This document shows positions 24,205-35,899 of a DNA stretch of 64,000 nucleotides, piece by piece (position 1 is the first letter of the stretch; each line of letters opens with the position of its first letter). Under the pieces are notes generated by a model, which saw only the letters and a list, made by a program, of their open reading frames with translations, searched no databases and was not told the origin of the DNA. Position numbers and translations under genes: made by a program. Origin of the DNA: Tetmemena sp. SeJ-2015 (Eukaryota > Ciliophora > Spirotrichea > Sporadotrichida > Oxytrichidae); the NCBI GenBank assembly GCA_027382625.1, contig JAJKFJ010020921.1, positions 186,001 through 250,000 of the forward strand, in the 5' to 3' direction.

Positions 24205-25128
24205 AACTTGGTTAATTTCTTGGTTCAGAGTTTGCAATTTCAAAATCTATTCATAGGCACTACCTATTATAATGGCGGAAGAACAAACTCTTACTATATG
24301 TCAATAAGCTATCAGGCAAGCCCCATACTGAGCGACATACCTCACGATTTAGTGGCGAACATTTTACAACTCCTCTTTTATTATTTTAATATAATTTCAT
24401 TTTTTATTTAATTTTCAGCCTTATAAGAGAATACAGAAACGAAAACAACAGAAAAGACTTACAACAACAAAAAAGTCAGACTAATAATTTTTAAATTCTT
24501 GAGGACTATGAATAGATGCAAAAAGTTTGGGAAGAGGCTTATAAATTGATGTTTTCCAAGAATTATGAAGTGGAGGGTGTAGTTGAGTTTTAGCCAGTGC
24601 TCCTCCAAACTGTACTTCGCAATCATCTCGGCTGAAATAATCCTCTCCAAATACTACAGCTAGTCTATGTATCAGACTTTACTCTATGACACTAAGTACT
24701 CCCTTAACCAAATGAAGTAGAGATTTTGTGGCAGAATAAATGCTCATAAGTGAGTAATCTAGCTTTTATTCGAGCTGACATCCACCTTTAAAGTGAACTT
24801 ATCCCTTAAGCTATCTTTGAGGAAATTCAATCTCTCGTTATCTCAAAGATGCATTCTTTTATGCTCCATCGAAGCATCATCTCAAGTAATAAAACTACCT
24901 AAGAAAATCAGAAATGGAGCCAGGAAAACGCCAAATTAATTCTATTCACTAGTCCCATCCAGCCTTAGTTGCTCTAATCCATAGAAGTCAACAAGTAAAG
25001 GTCGAAATTTAAGATCGATCACTATTTCTAGAAGTTAAACATCAAGGACGCCCAGACCGAAGACTTCGACGAAAACTTTAGAGAGTTGGTCCACTATGAG
25101 AACCAGATCAAGGACATCTATGGAGAGG
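24205..25128 (+). CDS. multi-MDS gene, unknown Gln-rich/helical product
   Basis: Consecutive + strand pieces read well with TAA/TAG as Gln: SYQASPILSDIPHDLVANIL (about 24310-24380), then after an AT-rich insert REYRNENNRKDLQQQ and YEQMQKVWEEAYKLMFSKNY (24425-24600), then KLYFAIISAEIILSKYYSQS (about 24605-24750), and a long 120-codon piece (about 24755-25128) containing FEEIQSLVISKMHSFMLHRS and DAQTEDFDENFRELVHYENQ. The composition (charged, helical, Tyr/Gln-rich) is unlike the flanks. The last piece stops at GGAGAG followed by GTAAAATTTTGA, either an intron or an IES. No domain is recognised and the exact junctions were not solved. Confidence 0.5.
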
Positions 25129-25129
25129 T

Positions 25130-27140
25130 AAAATTTTGAAAGATTATGAAAATCCTGAGTTGCTTGCTGATGATTAGCTTTGGAGGTTTAAAAATTCTTA
25201 CAAAGTTTGAAATAAGAATTATGATTAATTGGGTTCCGAGGAGCTTCTTGCATATTTGATCATTTCCATGGAAGATTAAGTAATTCTGAGTTTTCAATAT
25301 TGTCAATTATCTTCTGTTTTAATATGATAAAAATTTTTGAAAAAAATAATGAGGTCTAACTGATTATCTTAAAAAAATTAGTAAAAATTGAACAATAATT
25401 CAATAACTGATATATTATTTTATCCTCTTTAAGCTTTTGTATTTTCTTCTTCTTCCCCATCCTCCTTCTCTTTCTAAGTAATTCTCTCTTATTACTTTAT
25501 CCTAGTCTTGATCTCTAAACATTTCAATAATAATCTTGATCATTTAAACTATGTAATAATGCAAGGAAATATTTTTCCTTGCAAGATTTGAACTTCTAAT
25601 TCCTCAAGGTCATTATGCAAAACTCTGTTTGAGACAGGTGATAGCCGATATTACCATTAAAGTTCTTGTCTCAATTTAATTTTAAAGACTAAGAAATCAT
25701 AGAGTGGGATAGCAGCTTTTGTCTAAAATGAAGCAGAGTAATTTCTAAGCAGGAATTTACAACAAAAAGGAACTCCCACCAATTGCCTTTAGGAGAAATG
25801 TCTAGGAAATATAAATTCACATAATTTTGTATGCATAATCGAAAGAGGTCATCATAAGATAGAAGACAGAAGATAGTTAGAAATTTCCTCCTCATTTTGA
25901 TTGATGATATAAATATTTATAGTCTCAAATTTCTTCCTACACTTCCTTACTTATCGCATGACGAGATTCAGTGTGCTCATTCCAAATAGAATAGTAAATT
26001 TTTTAACGATCTATGAATGCCTCAAGCTGCTCATTGAGACTAGCTAAATGCTAATCCTAGCTTTAAACTTCCTTCATATATTCCTAAATCTTTTTCTCCA
26101 GTTACATTTTTGTCAACTTCTATTCTTTGTTTATTGTTTATGCCCTGAACTCTTTGTTTAATGAAAACTATGTGAAGTAGATCTTAAACTTCTGGAAGTT
26201 CGACTCATAAAAAAGATCTTTGAGATTTTATTTTGGGCTGATTGAACACCTTCTTGTTTTATTTAATTGGCTACTGCTTGTAAATAATATAGTTTATTTT
26301 AATAAGATTTATGTTGACTATTCTTTCTCACTCATATTTAATACGCAGATTTTTTTAAGATGATATCTTTCACTTCGCAAATAAACTTCTTAGTGAGTTT
26401 GTTGTTTAAATATATTTCTTAAATCATTATTGTAGTCTACAAAGCCTGCCATCAATTAAGAAAGTCAATCTACATGAGGCATTGTGCAGCCATTATACTT
26501 CTTAATATTTTAATTTTGTTTTTTAAGTGGGTCTTTGGCCTAAGTTTAGCTCTATTTAGTTTGAGAATGGTCATTGCCCATTTCTATTTAAAATAGTTTT
26601 ATATAAATTTTTATGTCTGCCCCTTTAGAGTGGACTGATCAGTTTGTTGTTGATTTTGGATACGCTATTCTCAGGCTCTCAGACCATGGAAGGAATAGCA
26701 GTCTGATCTTCTTTCTGCCTCTCTTATTTATAGCTCAGAAATGAGGAGCTGAGTCTTCCTCGTCATCACTCAACTTTGCTACTTCACCTGGCTTGTTAAT
26801 AGGGCTTGTTCATCCCTTTGTTGATGAATTAGTGTACTTGAAGCTATCACTCTCATCAATTTATATTTAAATGAGAATCATACTTATTAAAGGCTCTTCT
26901 TCAAAAATAATTTTTAAAAAATTAAGCGTGGCTTGAGAGTAAGAAATTAATTTATCAATATGAAATTTTAAATAAATTGAAAGAGAGGAGATCTTGGAGA
27001 AGCTAAACTTCTATAACTTTAGGTGATAAATGAAATTTATTTAGCAAGAAGCGTGTAGGTTTAATGGCACCTGAGCAGTCTCTTTAGACCTGGCTTTGGG
27101 ATGAAAACTAGATCAGATACCTCACATCTACCACTTCTTT
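25130..27140. other. AT-rich stretch with a perfect 10-bp hairpin
   Basis: No confident gene. A perfect stem (TGCAAGGAAA, loop TATT, TTTCCTTGCA) lies at 25560-25583. The rest is AT-rich with occasional T-rich runs. Confidence 0.45.
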
Positions 27141-27142
27141 TT

Positions 27143-27534
27143 TAAAGAGAAATAAGTGAAGTGAATCGTGGGTTGTAGAAATAAGATTTAGCTTAAATAT
27201 ATGTGAAAACTTATCTACAAGGAGAACATTGTCAAGATTAAAAAGAAAAGTAAGGGGTGATATATTTTAATTATTAAATAGGAAAAGATTAGGTTTAGAT
27301 TAAATTATTACACCCAATTGGTTACTCACTGATCTATAGAGAGAAATCCAATTAAACATTAGGCTTTTAATTATATCTCTAAATTATTTATTAAGCTCCA
27401 ATCAATATTAGTTTTAATGAGAATAAGCCAATCATTTATCTCTATTCAATATAGTCATAATCACATCTCTAATTAAGAATTGGGTTTTCATCTTATTCTT
27501 ACAACCAACGATTCACTTCACTTATTTCTCTTTA
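27143..27534. mobile_element. 392-bp MITE-like element with 45-bp inverted repeats
   Basis: The sequence at 27143-27187 (beginning TAAAGAGAAATAAGTGAAGT) is repeated as its reverse complement at 27490-27534, 42 of 45 bases identical. The 302-bp core is AT-rich without an ORF. It lies just outside the last coding segment (stop 27558) of the - strand gene that follows. Size and structure fit a MITE or a transposon-derived IES. I see no certain target duplication. Confidence 0.8.
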
Positions 27535-27557
27535 CTGTTATTCTAAATTATCCTCAT

Positions 27558-29962
27558 TCAAGAAGGCTCCTCGTTAAATACTTCCTACCGAAGCGCTACT
27601 TATTTCATCCCCTCCATCAAGTTAGGCAGCGGAAAGTCAGTGAACTTGTGAGCCTTTGAGCCTGAAGGGCTGCCTTGCGAAGTGGTGGAACCCTTGATTG
27701 GGTTGCTCAATTTATAAAATAAGCTAATAGCATTAAATCATATAAAAAAGTAAGGGAACGAGAAGGCAGAGTATGATGTGAAAAGCATGTCATATTAATA
27801 TTAGCTTAATGAAGGGATGAACTGCCATCTTATCTCGCTTCAATTTTGGTTTTACCCAGATTATTGATGCTCTAAAAGAGACTTTCTTTATAGTCTCTAT
27901 CTTATACACAATCCAAAACTTGTCTTCAAGAGGATGATGCACACTCCTTCACTCACAATAGACTTTAATCAGTCTCTTACTACTCTCTAGCCAGTATTCG
28001 AAATACCTCTCTCAATATTATAGTAGGAATTTAATTAAAATCGGTGATTGGTTAAAAAAAAATGGAGAGTTGCAACTTCGTGGCAGTTGAAATCGCAGAT
28101 TCACCCCCTGATCTGTAGCTTGTTCGATAGAGAATCAAAAATTAATATGAGTTTCTTCTTAAATAATCGCCTCAGCACCTCTCACCAGGGAGATATGAAG
28201 CGCGCACTCTTCAAATTCTTCAATATCGAACTCAGAATAACTTGTGTCGCTTGTAACTCTTGTCAGAGCGCTCCCACACAAAAATTGCAAGGATGAAAAG
28301 TTCTTAGAATTCTATTCTGAATCGAATGGTGTAATAATTATTCGATTTTGAGATACTTCAACTGTCGCGATTTAAATCCATTTTAATCTCTTTTATTAAT
28401 TAATTTGATTTTTCATTAAATTCTCAGCTATAAGGCCCGCTTTGTTGGAATGGCATTGCTGATCTCGTCAGACTTTCGGCGAGTCTCTCTCCTTACATTT
28501 TCACAACTTTTTCCTTAGAGCAAGGCTTCGATACTGATTATTCTCCATCTTTGAACACATCTGAATCGTCAAACTCGTAATTTAGTAAGTCCTTCGGCTT
28601 AGCACTTTCTGGGTCCTCTTGATATCTTTTGGTTGGCCCGACTCGATTTTTTCCCACATCTCTCCTTACTAATTCCAGTGACCCAGGTTTAAACCAGTCT
28701 TGCAAATGAAGCTCTTAGATAATCAAACTTATTGAGATAAATCTTCGAATTAATGCTCATCCATGCTGTTGAACGTGCTTAAACCATAAAACATGAAGAG
28801 GAAACTCCATCAGATGACCTCGATACTCAGGTCATTCCACTCCTGGGATGGCAAGAAGAGAGGTTCACTGTCCCTCTTTTTATCTCGATCAGACGAAGTC
28901 TCTACTCTTTTAGCTATGAGTTAAAATTAATATCAAGATCCACTCAAATATTATACCAATTCTTTCTCTTTCAAACTTCCATTCTTTCAAGTAGGCTAAT
29001 AATCTTGAATGATATGTTTATGATCTGCCTCTACCATTTGACTCTTCTTGACTCTTATTCTTGAGCAAGATGAGTTCAATTAAATTGTCAAGAGAAATTT
29101 CTGAAACAACAGTAGAGGCTAATTGATGTGGCTGAAGCTGAAGCCCATCTAGGTATCAATGGAGTTAGTTAGCCCATGCTGGTACTCAAACTTTTAAGGG
29201 CTCAATCGCTCTTTCTTTGTTCTATCCTTACTCAATGGTCAAAGAAGTTCCACTGTTTAAATGATTCCTTAAAAATGAAGCTACCTGGCCGCCAAGTGCC
29301 GAGACAGGTAACTACATCGTTACTATTACCTTTGATATTGCATGTTTAAAAAAATCATGTCAAGACAATCTTCGTTCTTCGTAAAATTACTCCTTATCAA
29401 GCAGTGTTGATCTAGCTTCATTTTTCATGACAATTCTTCATCCTTCGTCCGACTCCAGCCATTGTAATCCTCGTTTTCAATTATTAAGCTCTTGCCAATC
29501 TGAGAAGCTAACATCATGGATGTGGTGCTAGGCATAACAAGCCACTCTATAGTCCGAATATCATGAAACTATCAGTGGAAATATTTTGTTTTGGTTTATT
29601 TGAATTAGTTTGCGATGGTAAGTCAGAATCAATCATCCCACTCACTAAGCTGTAAATCTGGAAAAAATATTTTCCCTGTTATCTTAGGTTGAGTTTATGA
29701 AGTAATTTGATATGCCCCAAATGGAAGTCTATTTCTTTGGCTTTTTTTTAGAAGGGGTCTTAAATAATATAAATAGTTTTAAATGTTTCTTTAAATTTAT
29801 TAAATCTACTATCTTTTATTCCCTGATAGACCACGCCTCCTAGTGAAGGCAGAGAACCAGCTGCTAGTAGCCGAGAATGTCGTCTACCTACACCTCAAGC
29901 TGGCCAATGTCCTTCTTTATGTCAATGTGCTCTTGGATAGACTGGATATTGCTCTTGGCCAT
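27558..29962 (-). CDS. multi-MDS gene, unknown product
   Basis: Six - strand pieces in collinear order read as plausible protein. They are: ATG 29962 MAKSNIQSIQEHIDIKKDIG with a leucine-rich helix down to 29832; RTKKERLSPQKFEYQHGLTN and MGFSFSHINQPLLLF (about 29090-29230); AKRVETSSDRDKKRDSEPLF (about 28800-28920); VGPTKRYQEDPESAKPKDLL and LLNYEFDDSDVFKDGE (28436-28690); SEFDIEEFEECALHISLVRG (about 28170-28260); and STTSQGSPSGSKAHKFTDFP ending NEEPS and TGA at 27558-27560. The protein is polar, Ser/Lys/Asp-rich and probably disordered after a helical N terminus. Pieces are in different frames, implying IESs of 100-500 bp. No domain is recognised. Whether all six belong to one gene is an inference from order, strand and composition. 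Confidence 0.45.
28027..28072 (+). repeat. dispersed 46-bp repeat, copy 1
   Basis: GAATTTAATTAAAATCGGTG continuing through ATTGGTT to ATGGAGAGTTG is found again at 43608-43656, with differences only in an A/T run and one T of length. The two copies sit in unrelated surroundings, so this is probably the conserved piece of a short germline repeat family. Confidence 0.7.
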
Positions 29963-30404
29963 ATTTGAATTCTCTTGACATTCTCTTCAAGCTGTCTTAT
30001 TCACTCTAATTTCTTTGAGCTTTACTTGATCAGTAAGCGTATTGGCCTTTTTTTACTTTAAAAGAAAAAAATAACCGAAATTCATATAATTCTAGTTGAG
30101 ATGAGCAGACAAAGGTTTTTACATCTCGAAAGTGTTTTATTTCTGAAGTAGGTTTTTTAAAAAAATCTACTTGACCTTCGCATCATTTGGTCTACTCTAT
30201 CAAACAAGTGAAATGCATCAGAGATTTATTTCTTATCGAAGTTTTGCCAGTAGCACAAGTCAGGTAAGAGGTACCCCAAGAGAATTGGCCTTGCCTTTAC
30301 CAAATGTATTCCTTGCTCTAAGGCCATTATTCTGAGCTCCTCATCACTTTTCTTAAAATTATACACATATATTAAGTTTAGTTTCAGCTAAGCACTTTAT
30401 CTCC

Positions 30405-31745
30405 AGCGAAGATGCTTTAGAAGAAGTGTATGTTTGAACAGTTCAGTCCGAACTGGAAAGCCCTAAACTTTACAGTGAGGAAATCATAGGGATCTTTCCA
30501 GCTGCTTATCTTTCAACTCAATCGGCGTGAATCTGCTGAGTAGAGGTTTCTTCCTTTTGTGAAATAATCTGAACCCTTCATCAAAGTCTGATGATTAAGG
30601 CATAAATTATATCTCTAACTATAAGCTATGAATTTAAATTTAACTATTTACAATTAAAATGTAAGGATATAGACTCTAACATATATTAGTCCTCAAGTAT
30701 TTAATACCTATGAGATTTAATTTCCAGCTCCTTTCAGGCAGATCTAAACTGAACTAACTGATTTAAGCTTAGCTCAAACACTTCAAGAAAAAGGACATCT
30801 CTTGAGACCTAATTCTCTAGAGGAGGTGATCTTCATCGAAAGCGAATGCAGGGAGGAGTCCTCTGGCATTATCTTCGTCAGCTCCTTGCCACCATCTCCA
30901 TAGACCTTGCGCTCACTGCTCAATCTGCTCACAGTTCTTAGAATGAAAGAGCTAGAGCTCACATCGAGGATTAAGGGTTTAACAGAACGATATTAGACGT
31001 AAATTATTACTACTATTTGAGAACGTCTTGAACGCTTGTTTTGAAAAATGGCCTGTTCTCAAAGAGTGAGATCGAGGTGATGCAAGAGTTTGCATTCAAA
31101 CTCACAAGAGCCCAGAACAGAAACTTTCAAGCAAAGAATATTAGAATAAGTATTCAAGTAAGTATTAATTTTTCTCTGATAAGACTCATGTCAAAGTTTT
31201 GCTCGGGAAACTCAAATTGTAATAGTGGCTATGACTCGCCATCCAAAGATATGAGATGAGAGAACAAATCAAGTAATTCAATAAGAAGCAGCACTGCTCC
31301 AAGATGCCACTGACTTGAAGCACTTCGCTATAAAACTTGCTTCCCTCAATCAGCTTTTGACATTAGAGGACCTTCCCTACAGAAGGAATATCTAGCAGAC
31401 TTCTAAGTTGAAAGGGAGTTGCTTAAAATAATTTAAAAGCGAAATAAATTGAAAGTTTGAGAAATCAGTTCTTTCTTAAATATAGGTAGGATAGAATCAG
31501 GCAATTATCAATCAGAAATATAAATGTATTTACTTAATTAAATTGTTTATGCAAATATTACATAAGGGTAGCGCAATACTTATACATTATGACTGCTGAA
31601 TATTTAACTATTTAAAAATATTCTCTTCTTGTAGGATGCTTTGAAGAGCACTTTAGCTGATGTAAGTGCAATATATCCTGATGCTCAAGGTAATTTTGAA
31701 TAAGAAGGATAACTCTTATTTCTAGTGAATTGAATTGCAGGGTGA
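30405..31745 (+). CDS. candidate multi-MDS gene, unknown product
   Basis: Several + strand pieces look coding with TAA/TAG as Gln: MFEQFSPNWKALNFTVRKSQ and RRESAEQRFLPFVKQSEPF (about 30430-30595), LLRPNSLEEVIFIESECREE with SSLPPSPQTLRSLLNLL (about 30780-31000), EIEVMQEFAFKLTRAQNRNF (about 31060-31150), LLQDATDLKHFAIKLASLNQ (about 31290-31420), and DALKSTLADVSAIYPDAQG (about 31636-31700). They share strand and composition but not frame. Pointers were not resolved; an ATCGAGG repeat at two of the junctions does not keep the codon phase. No domain is recognised. Confidence 0.4.
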
Positions 31746-31749
31746 CATG

Positions 31750-33060
31750 CTCTAAACCTAAGAAAAATCTAGAGCTAAAACAGCAATAGCGAACTATTCT
31801 AATTCCACAATCTACTTCATAAGACTTAAATTCTCTTATGATACTTTTACTTGATAAGTAATTTTTATTTGTGATAATCTGATTCTATCATTTCTATAAT
31901 AGTTCTTTACCAAGAAGTGTACTTACTGCTTTCAAAGGAAAAGTAAGGTTTAACAAATAGCAGAAAGTAAAAAATATTAATAATTTTAAATTACTCTTTG
32001 AAGCCCCATTATTTAATTAGGACTCCTGATAGAATTAACCAATCAGCCTGAGATTAATAAGTTTAAGGTGGAATTAAATTATTAAAGAGCAATTTTTAAT
32101 ATTTAAGACTTTTAAATAAGTAACTAGACATTCATTATTTTGAGTTCTGTGGGTGAACTAGTCACCTATTTATTTAGAAACTCATTGCTAATATTATATC
32201 CCAAGCTCTCAATTCACCTCAATTATTAGCTGACTCTCGGAAATTTGAGGAGTGAGGTCTTATCGAATCTGTAAGGGCGCCCTTGATGAAGTGATATGCA
32301 TTGTTAAAGGCTTAGCTTTGAAGTATTCAAATACTTAAAATGGGGATCTTGCACACGAAGGTTCTGAATGTCAAGACAAACTCAGAGGCCTGCTTAAGCC
32401 AATTACACCATCCAAGTCTTTGAAAGAAGCTTAAACTCTGAACAATATCGTCTAAAACTACCTTAAGAAGTATGTTCATTCAAGGAGTGATGGAAAAAAT
32501 CGAAGGGTTAAGCGTTGCAGTATTGGCTCGGGCAAGTTTATGAACTAAGAATGGAGGCGGTATCATTCAGCGACTGGTGACTAGTATTTGCAATTCCCTC
32601 TCGACACAGCAACTGGCCGAATTTCATGAGCCTTCTTTTGGAATTCATTGAACTTCTCTGATAGAATGAGCTGAGAGTAGAACTGCCAAATCCATCCTCC
32701 TTTATAAAAGCTTTTGCCATCTCTGCATAGAGACCTTCAAAATCATTCGACTATTATAACTCTCATTCATCTTTGCCGTGCTCTCATCAGTGCCTGTGAA
32801 AAGATACACACTGATTTGAAGATGCTAAAACAAGTGAAAATGCAAATACAAAGGTGATAGAGATCAATGCCAGCTTTATGAATTAACTCCCTAATGTGAT
32901 AGAGTCTATCTAACTTCAAAAGATCTTCGCACTTTGAGAAGTTTATACTAAGAATTTTATAATCTGCTATACTACAGTTTTCATTCAGAGCGTTGCGGAA
33001 GATTACGGTTTACTAACCTTATCTCTCTTCTGTGTGAAATGAGGAAACACACTTTACCAT
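31750..33060. other. mostly AT-rich, no confident gene
   Basis: About 1.3 kb. A GC-richer patch at about 32230-32420 and the + strand near 32560-32720 are open on both strands but gave no readable family, and the frames disagree with each other. It may hold small MDSs. Confidence 0.35.
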
Positions 33061-33069
33061 TCTATAAGG

Positions 33070-33555
33070 TACTAGGATTTAGTCAGCTTGCATTTCAATT
33101 TCTATAATTCATCTTCATTGACTCTGTAAATGAGAATGAAGAATAATAGAAGAAGGGGAAGGATGAAGACGAGAATGATGAAATATATTGAGAGGAGTGA
33201 TTTGAAAGAGGAGGGCGAGAAGGAGAACATGGAGGAGGATGACAATGAGAACGACAAGAAGAAGGACGAGAAGAAGTCCTGTTTAATTTTATGCAATATG
33301 AAGGAAACCCTATCTTGATCCTGATAACTTTTAGGCTTTTAATCGCAAGAACAATTCAAGAAAACCACTAAATACGCCAAGTCGAGCCAATAGAGTGACT
33401 ATTGCTAATTGAGAGTAAATGACTTAGAAAGAAGAAAAGATCTCTAGAGATCAAAGCAAGGCAGAGATTGCGATTGTTTGCTTTCCTATCTTCTCTCAAT
33501 TCCAAAAAGCTTCCAGGTATGCCTGCTTGTTTACGGTAGAGTGAGGGATGTCATT
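33070..33555 (+). CDS. acidic low-complexity protein, unknown function
   Basis: The + strand encodes a highly charged Glu/Lys/Asp/Asn-rich protein: NENEEQQKKGKDEDEND, then after removal of a 22-bp IES (pointer TGAT) LKEEGEKENMEEDDNENDKK, and later NRKNNSRKPLNTPSRANRV joined, after removal of a 24-bp IES (pointer TGACT), to QKEEKISRDQSKAEIAIVCF, ending at a TGA near 33540. Both removals correct the reading: the first changes frame, the second removes an in-frame TGA. The junction between the acidic and the later part (about 33280-33345) is unsolved; a repeated TCCTG there would instead create a stop. A nuclear or cytosolic disordered protein is likely. No family can be named. Confidence 0.5.
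33176..33197 (+). other. IES, 22 bp, pointer TGAT
   Basis: TGAT at 33176-33179 and 33198-33201. Excision joins codons AAT-GAT to TTG in phase and fuses two acidic Lys/Glu stretches of the same protein. Confidence 0.5.
33395..33418 (+). other. IES, 24 bp, pointer TGACT
   Basis: TGACT at 33395-33399 and 33419-33423. Excision keeps the frame and removes an in-frame TGA. Confidence 0.5.
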
Positions 33556-33558
33556 TTT

Positions 33559-33577
33559 CTCTCTCTCTCTCTCTCTC
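33559..33577. repeat. (CT)n microsatellite
   Basis: A CT dinucleotide run just past the end of the acidic-protein segment. Confidence 0.9.
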
Positions 33578-33699
33578 ATTTTGTCTATTCTAACTTGTTT
33601 GCTTGGTTTGATTGGTTAATTCTCGAACATTTCCCATCAATCTCGCATTTTTAATTGAGACTTACTAAGTTGCTCATACTGATTTCTTATATTATTTTA

Positions 33700-33951
33700 C
33701 TGAGATCTATTTCATAATTGATGCAAAAATAGGTGTCAGATGCGATAGTTACATAGAGTAAGGAGAGTAGTGCTTTATCCTCTTTGCGATTGGGCATGCG
33801 AAATGGTTGTTGCAATCTTATAAAGATTGGAACCTGATAACTTGTAATTGTAACATGAATCATTGGCTGGCAGAGCCAATGCAAATCTTAACCAAGAAAG
33901 AGGAGTGGCATGCCTCTGTTGGCCTATTCTTTTACACTATTTGATGTCCAT
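33700..33951 (+). CDS. candidate coding segment, Cys/Trp-containing, unknown product
   Basis: The + strand is open to a TGA at about 33949 and reads DAKIGVRCDSYIEQGEQCFI, GHAKWLLQSYKDWNLITCNC and HWLAEPMQILTKKEEWH. Four Trp and five Cys in 84 codons are unusual for chance frames in this DNA. There is no ATG at its start, so it is an internal or last MDS. The - strand also has a short standard-code ORF over it, which I take as a shadow. No family is recognised. Confidence 0.4.
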
Positions 33952-34559
33952 CAGCTTTAATCTTTAAAATAACTAGTTTAGATTGAAATTTCGCCTATCC
34001 CTTTATAAAGGTAGAGCAATAAATGAAAATTCGGGCTTTTACTCTTGTAACAAAAACTTAATGGAGATAATTGAAATATTCCTGCTTCAATCGATACTTC
34101 TCATCTCCTGCAGATCAATGATTACTAATCTGTGACCTGTTCTTAATCAAGAATATTTGAACTTGCTAGACGACGAGGATCTTTGATGTGTTAAAAGGTG
34201 AGTAACTTAAGTTGCGAGATGCCTGCCTCCTAGCATTGCCATAATATCAGAGGCAGAGATTGAATAAAGTGAAGCTTCTAACTCTGTAAGGAGTCGAATG
34301 CGATCACTTTAGGATCTAACCTTAGCCATAGACATTGCTACTAAATTGATTATAGTTAGGATCACCTTATCTGAGAGCTCTAAATGACATAATTAGTCAA
34401 AGTAATGAATATAAATTATTCATTTCATTAACTTTGTCTTAAATCCTTAAATCTGAACAAACAAAAAAGTAGCGATGTCACCTAAGCAGCAAAATTATTA
34501 CAATAATATTTAAATATATAAGCTCCTTTGAGGATTGATATAAAGATTATTAGTGAATG

Positions 34560-35030
34560 AAAAAGTGGAAGGGGCTCCCAAAACGAGGCTCTTGAGCAAT
34601 TAAGAGTTGGCAGAGGACTCAGAGAAGCCTTTATAAAGAACACCATTTGCAAACTCATAGTTAAAAATAGTATTGGAGATCATTAGTCAACAGGATTTGT
34701 TAGAGTCCTTGGATCTAGGTTGTGGCTACATAAGATAAGGCTGAGTAGCTATTTCCGATAGCCTCGATGAATATATCCTCCCAATCAATTTGTTGAGAAG
34801 AAGGTATGGTAAGGTTTGTGAGTTTGAGTAAAGGGCAAGCAAAATATATTTTGGCTGTATCAATAATGCATCCAAAATTTGGTTCATCAAAGCAAATGAA
34901 AGGACTTGCTTTTGGATCCAAATTTAGATTATTAGCTGTTAATAGGGACCAAAATAGCTTCAGATAGTCCCTTGCAGGCCGTGGTTGATGGACGAAAAAC
35001 ATATTACTGAAACAAATGGAAAGAGATGAC
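34560..35030. CDS. candidate coding segments, strand unsure
   Basis: On the + strand, SGRGSQNEALEQLRVGRGLR and FIKNTICKLIVKNSIGDH are read at 34560-34740, then in another frame DSLDEYILPINLLRRRYGKV and NNASKIWFIKANERTCFWIQ to a TGA at about 35026. On the - strand the same second half (35002-34715) is open for 95 codons without any TAA/TAG and reads FFVHQPRPARDYLKLFWSLL. Both look protein-like and I cannot decide between them. No family is recognised on either strand. Confidence 0.35.
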
Positions 35031-35499
35031 TAATCTATATATAATATTTTTTATGTATAAAACTCTAAAACTATCATATTACATTTAAAAATGATATACA
35101 TCTTTATCATTTATCTCTTTAAATATATAAGTTTTCTCAATCTCTATAGTCTATTCTTTATGGAGATTAGCATTCAAATCTACTTCCAATTTTGCAATTT
35201 AATATTAAAAGTGACAAGCTATAAGTTTTCTCATATTAAAGTCTTGTGGCTTATTATCTCAGCCAGCAAATTTGCTCTTCCATCACAAAGAAGCCCAAAT
35301 AAATTAAGCTAAAATTAAATACTTTTAAATACTTTAAATTGAATTTGTACATTACTATTTTAAAAGAATATCTTTCTTCCCGTCTTTACTACTTTGTGGA
35401 GTGTGCAAAGCTATTCTAAAATTATATTGTTTCAAAAGCTTAAATGAAACTTATTTAAAGGAGTTAGCATTATTAAAAGTCACTCTCCTTCTTTTTGTT

Positions 35500-35890
35500 T
35501 GCTTGTTGTAACGGAGACTTCTCCACAGCAGAGTGGAGTCAAGCTCAAAGCTAGACTCGTTTCAGAGCTTAATACTCGAATGGGAATTCCTATAAGCGAC
35601 AAAGAAGACCAAATTAAGCTGAAACTTCACAATTAAAAATATCATATTATAGTAGAATGTAGTTTAAAAATAATTATTTAATAAACTTGGAGCTTTCATA
35701 AACTAAAGATTTTTTTAATAATTTGATTCAGTGGAGAGAAGTTGTCATCGGCATCAGCAGAACTGTTTCAAAGCTAGGTCTATTCGAGCCCAAGCATATA
35801 AGAGGAGGTTGGCACTCATACTAGCTTAGAGCACTTATTAAACAAACTTTAAAAGAAAGTATGAACTTTCTCATCAGGATCCTCTCTTGA
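35500..35890 (+). CDS. candidate coding segments, unknown product
   Basis: Two + strand pieces separated by an AT-rich insert: ETSPQQSGVKLKARLVSELN and GIPISDKEDQIKLKLHN (35510-35635), and EVVIGISRTVSKLGLFEPKH with IRGGWHSYQLRALIKQT (35733-35890). The base composition is above the local level. The insert at about 35640-35730 is strongly AT-rich and would be an IES. No domain is recognised. Confidence 0.35.
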
Positions 35891-35899
35891 ACCTAAGTT

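Noticed and set aside
33102..33296. - strand Ser/Phe/Leu-rich ORF
   Set aside because: It is the shadow of the + strand Glu/Lys/Asp-rich acidic segment, which carries two phased IESs.
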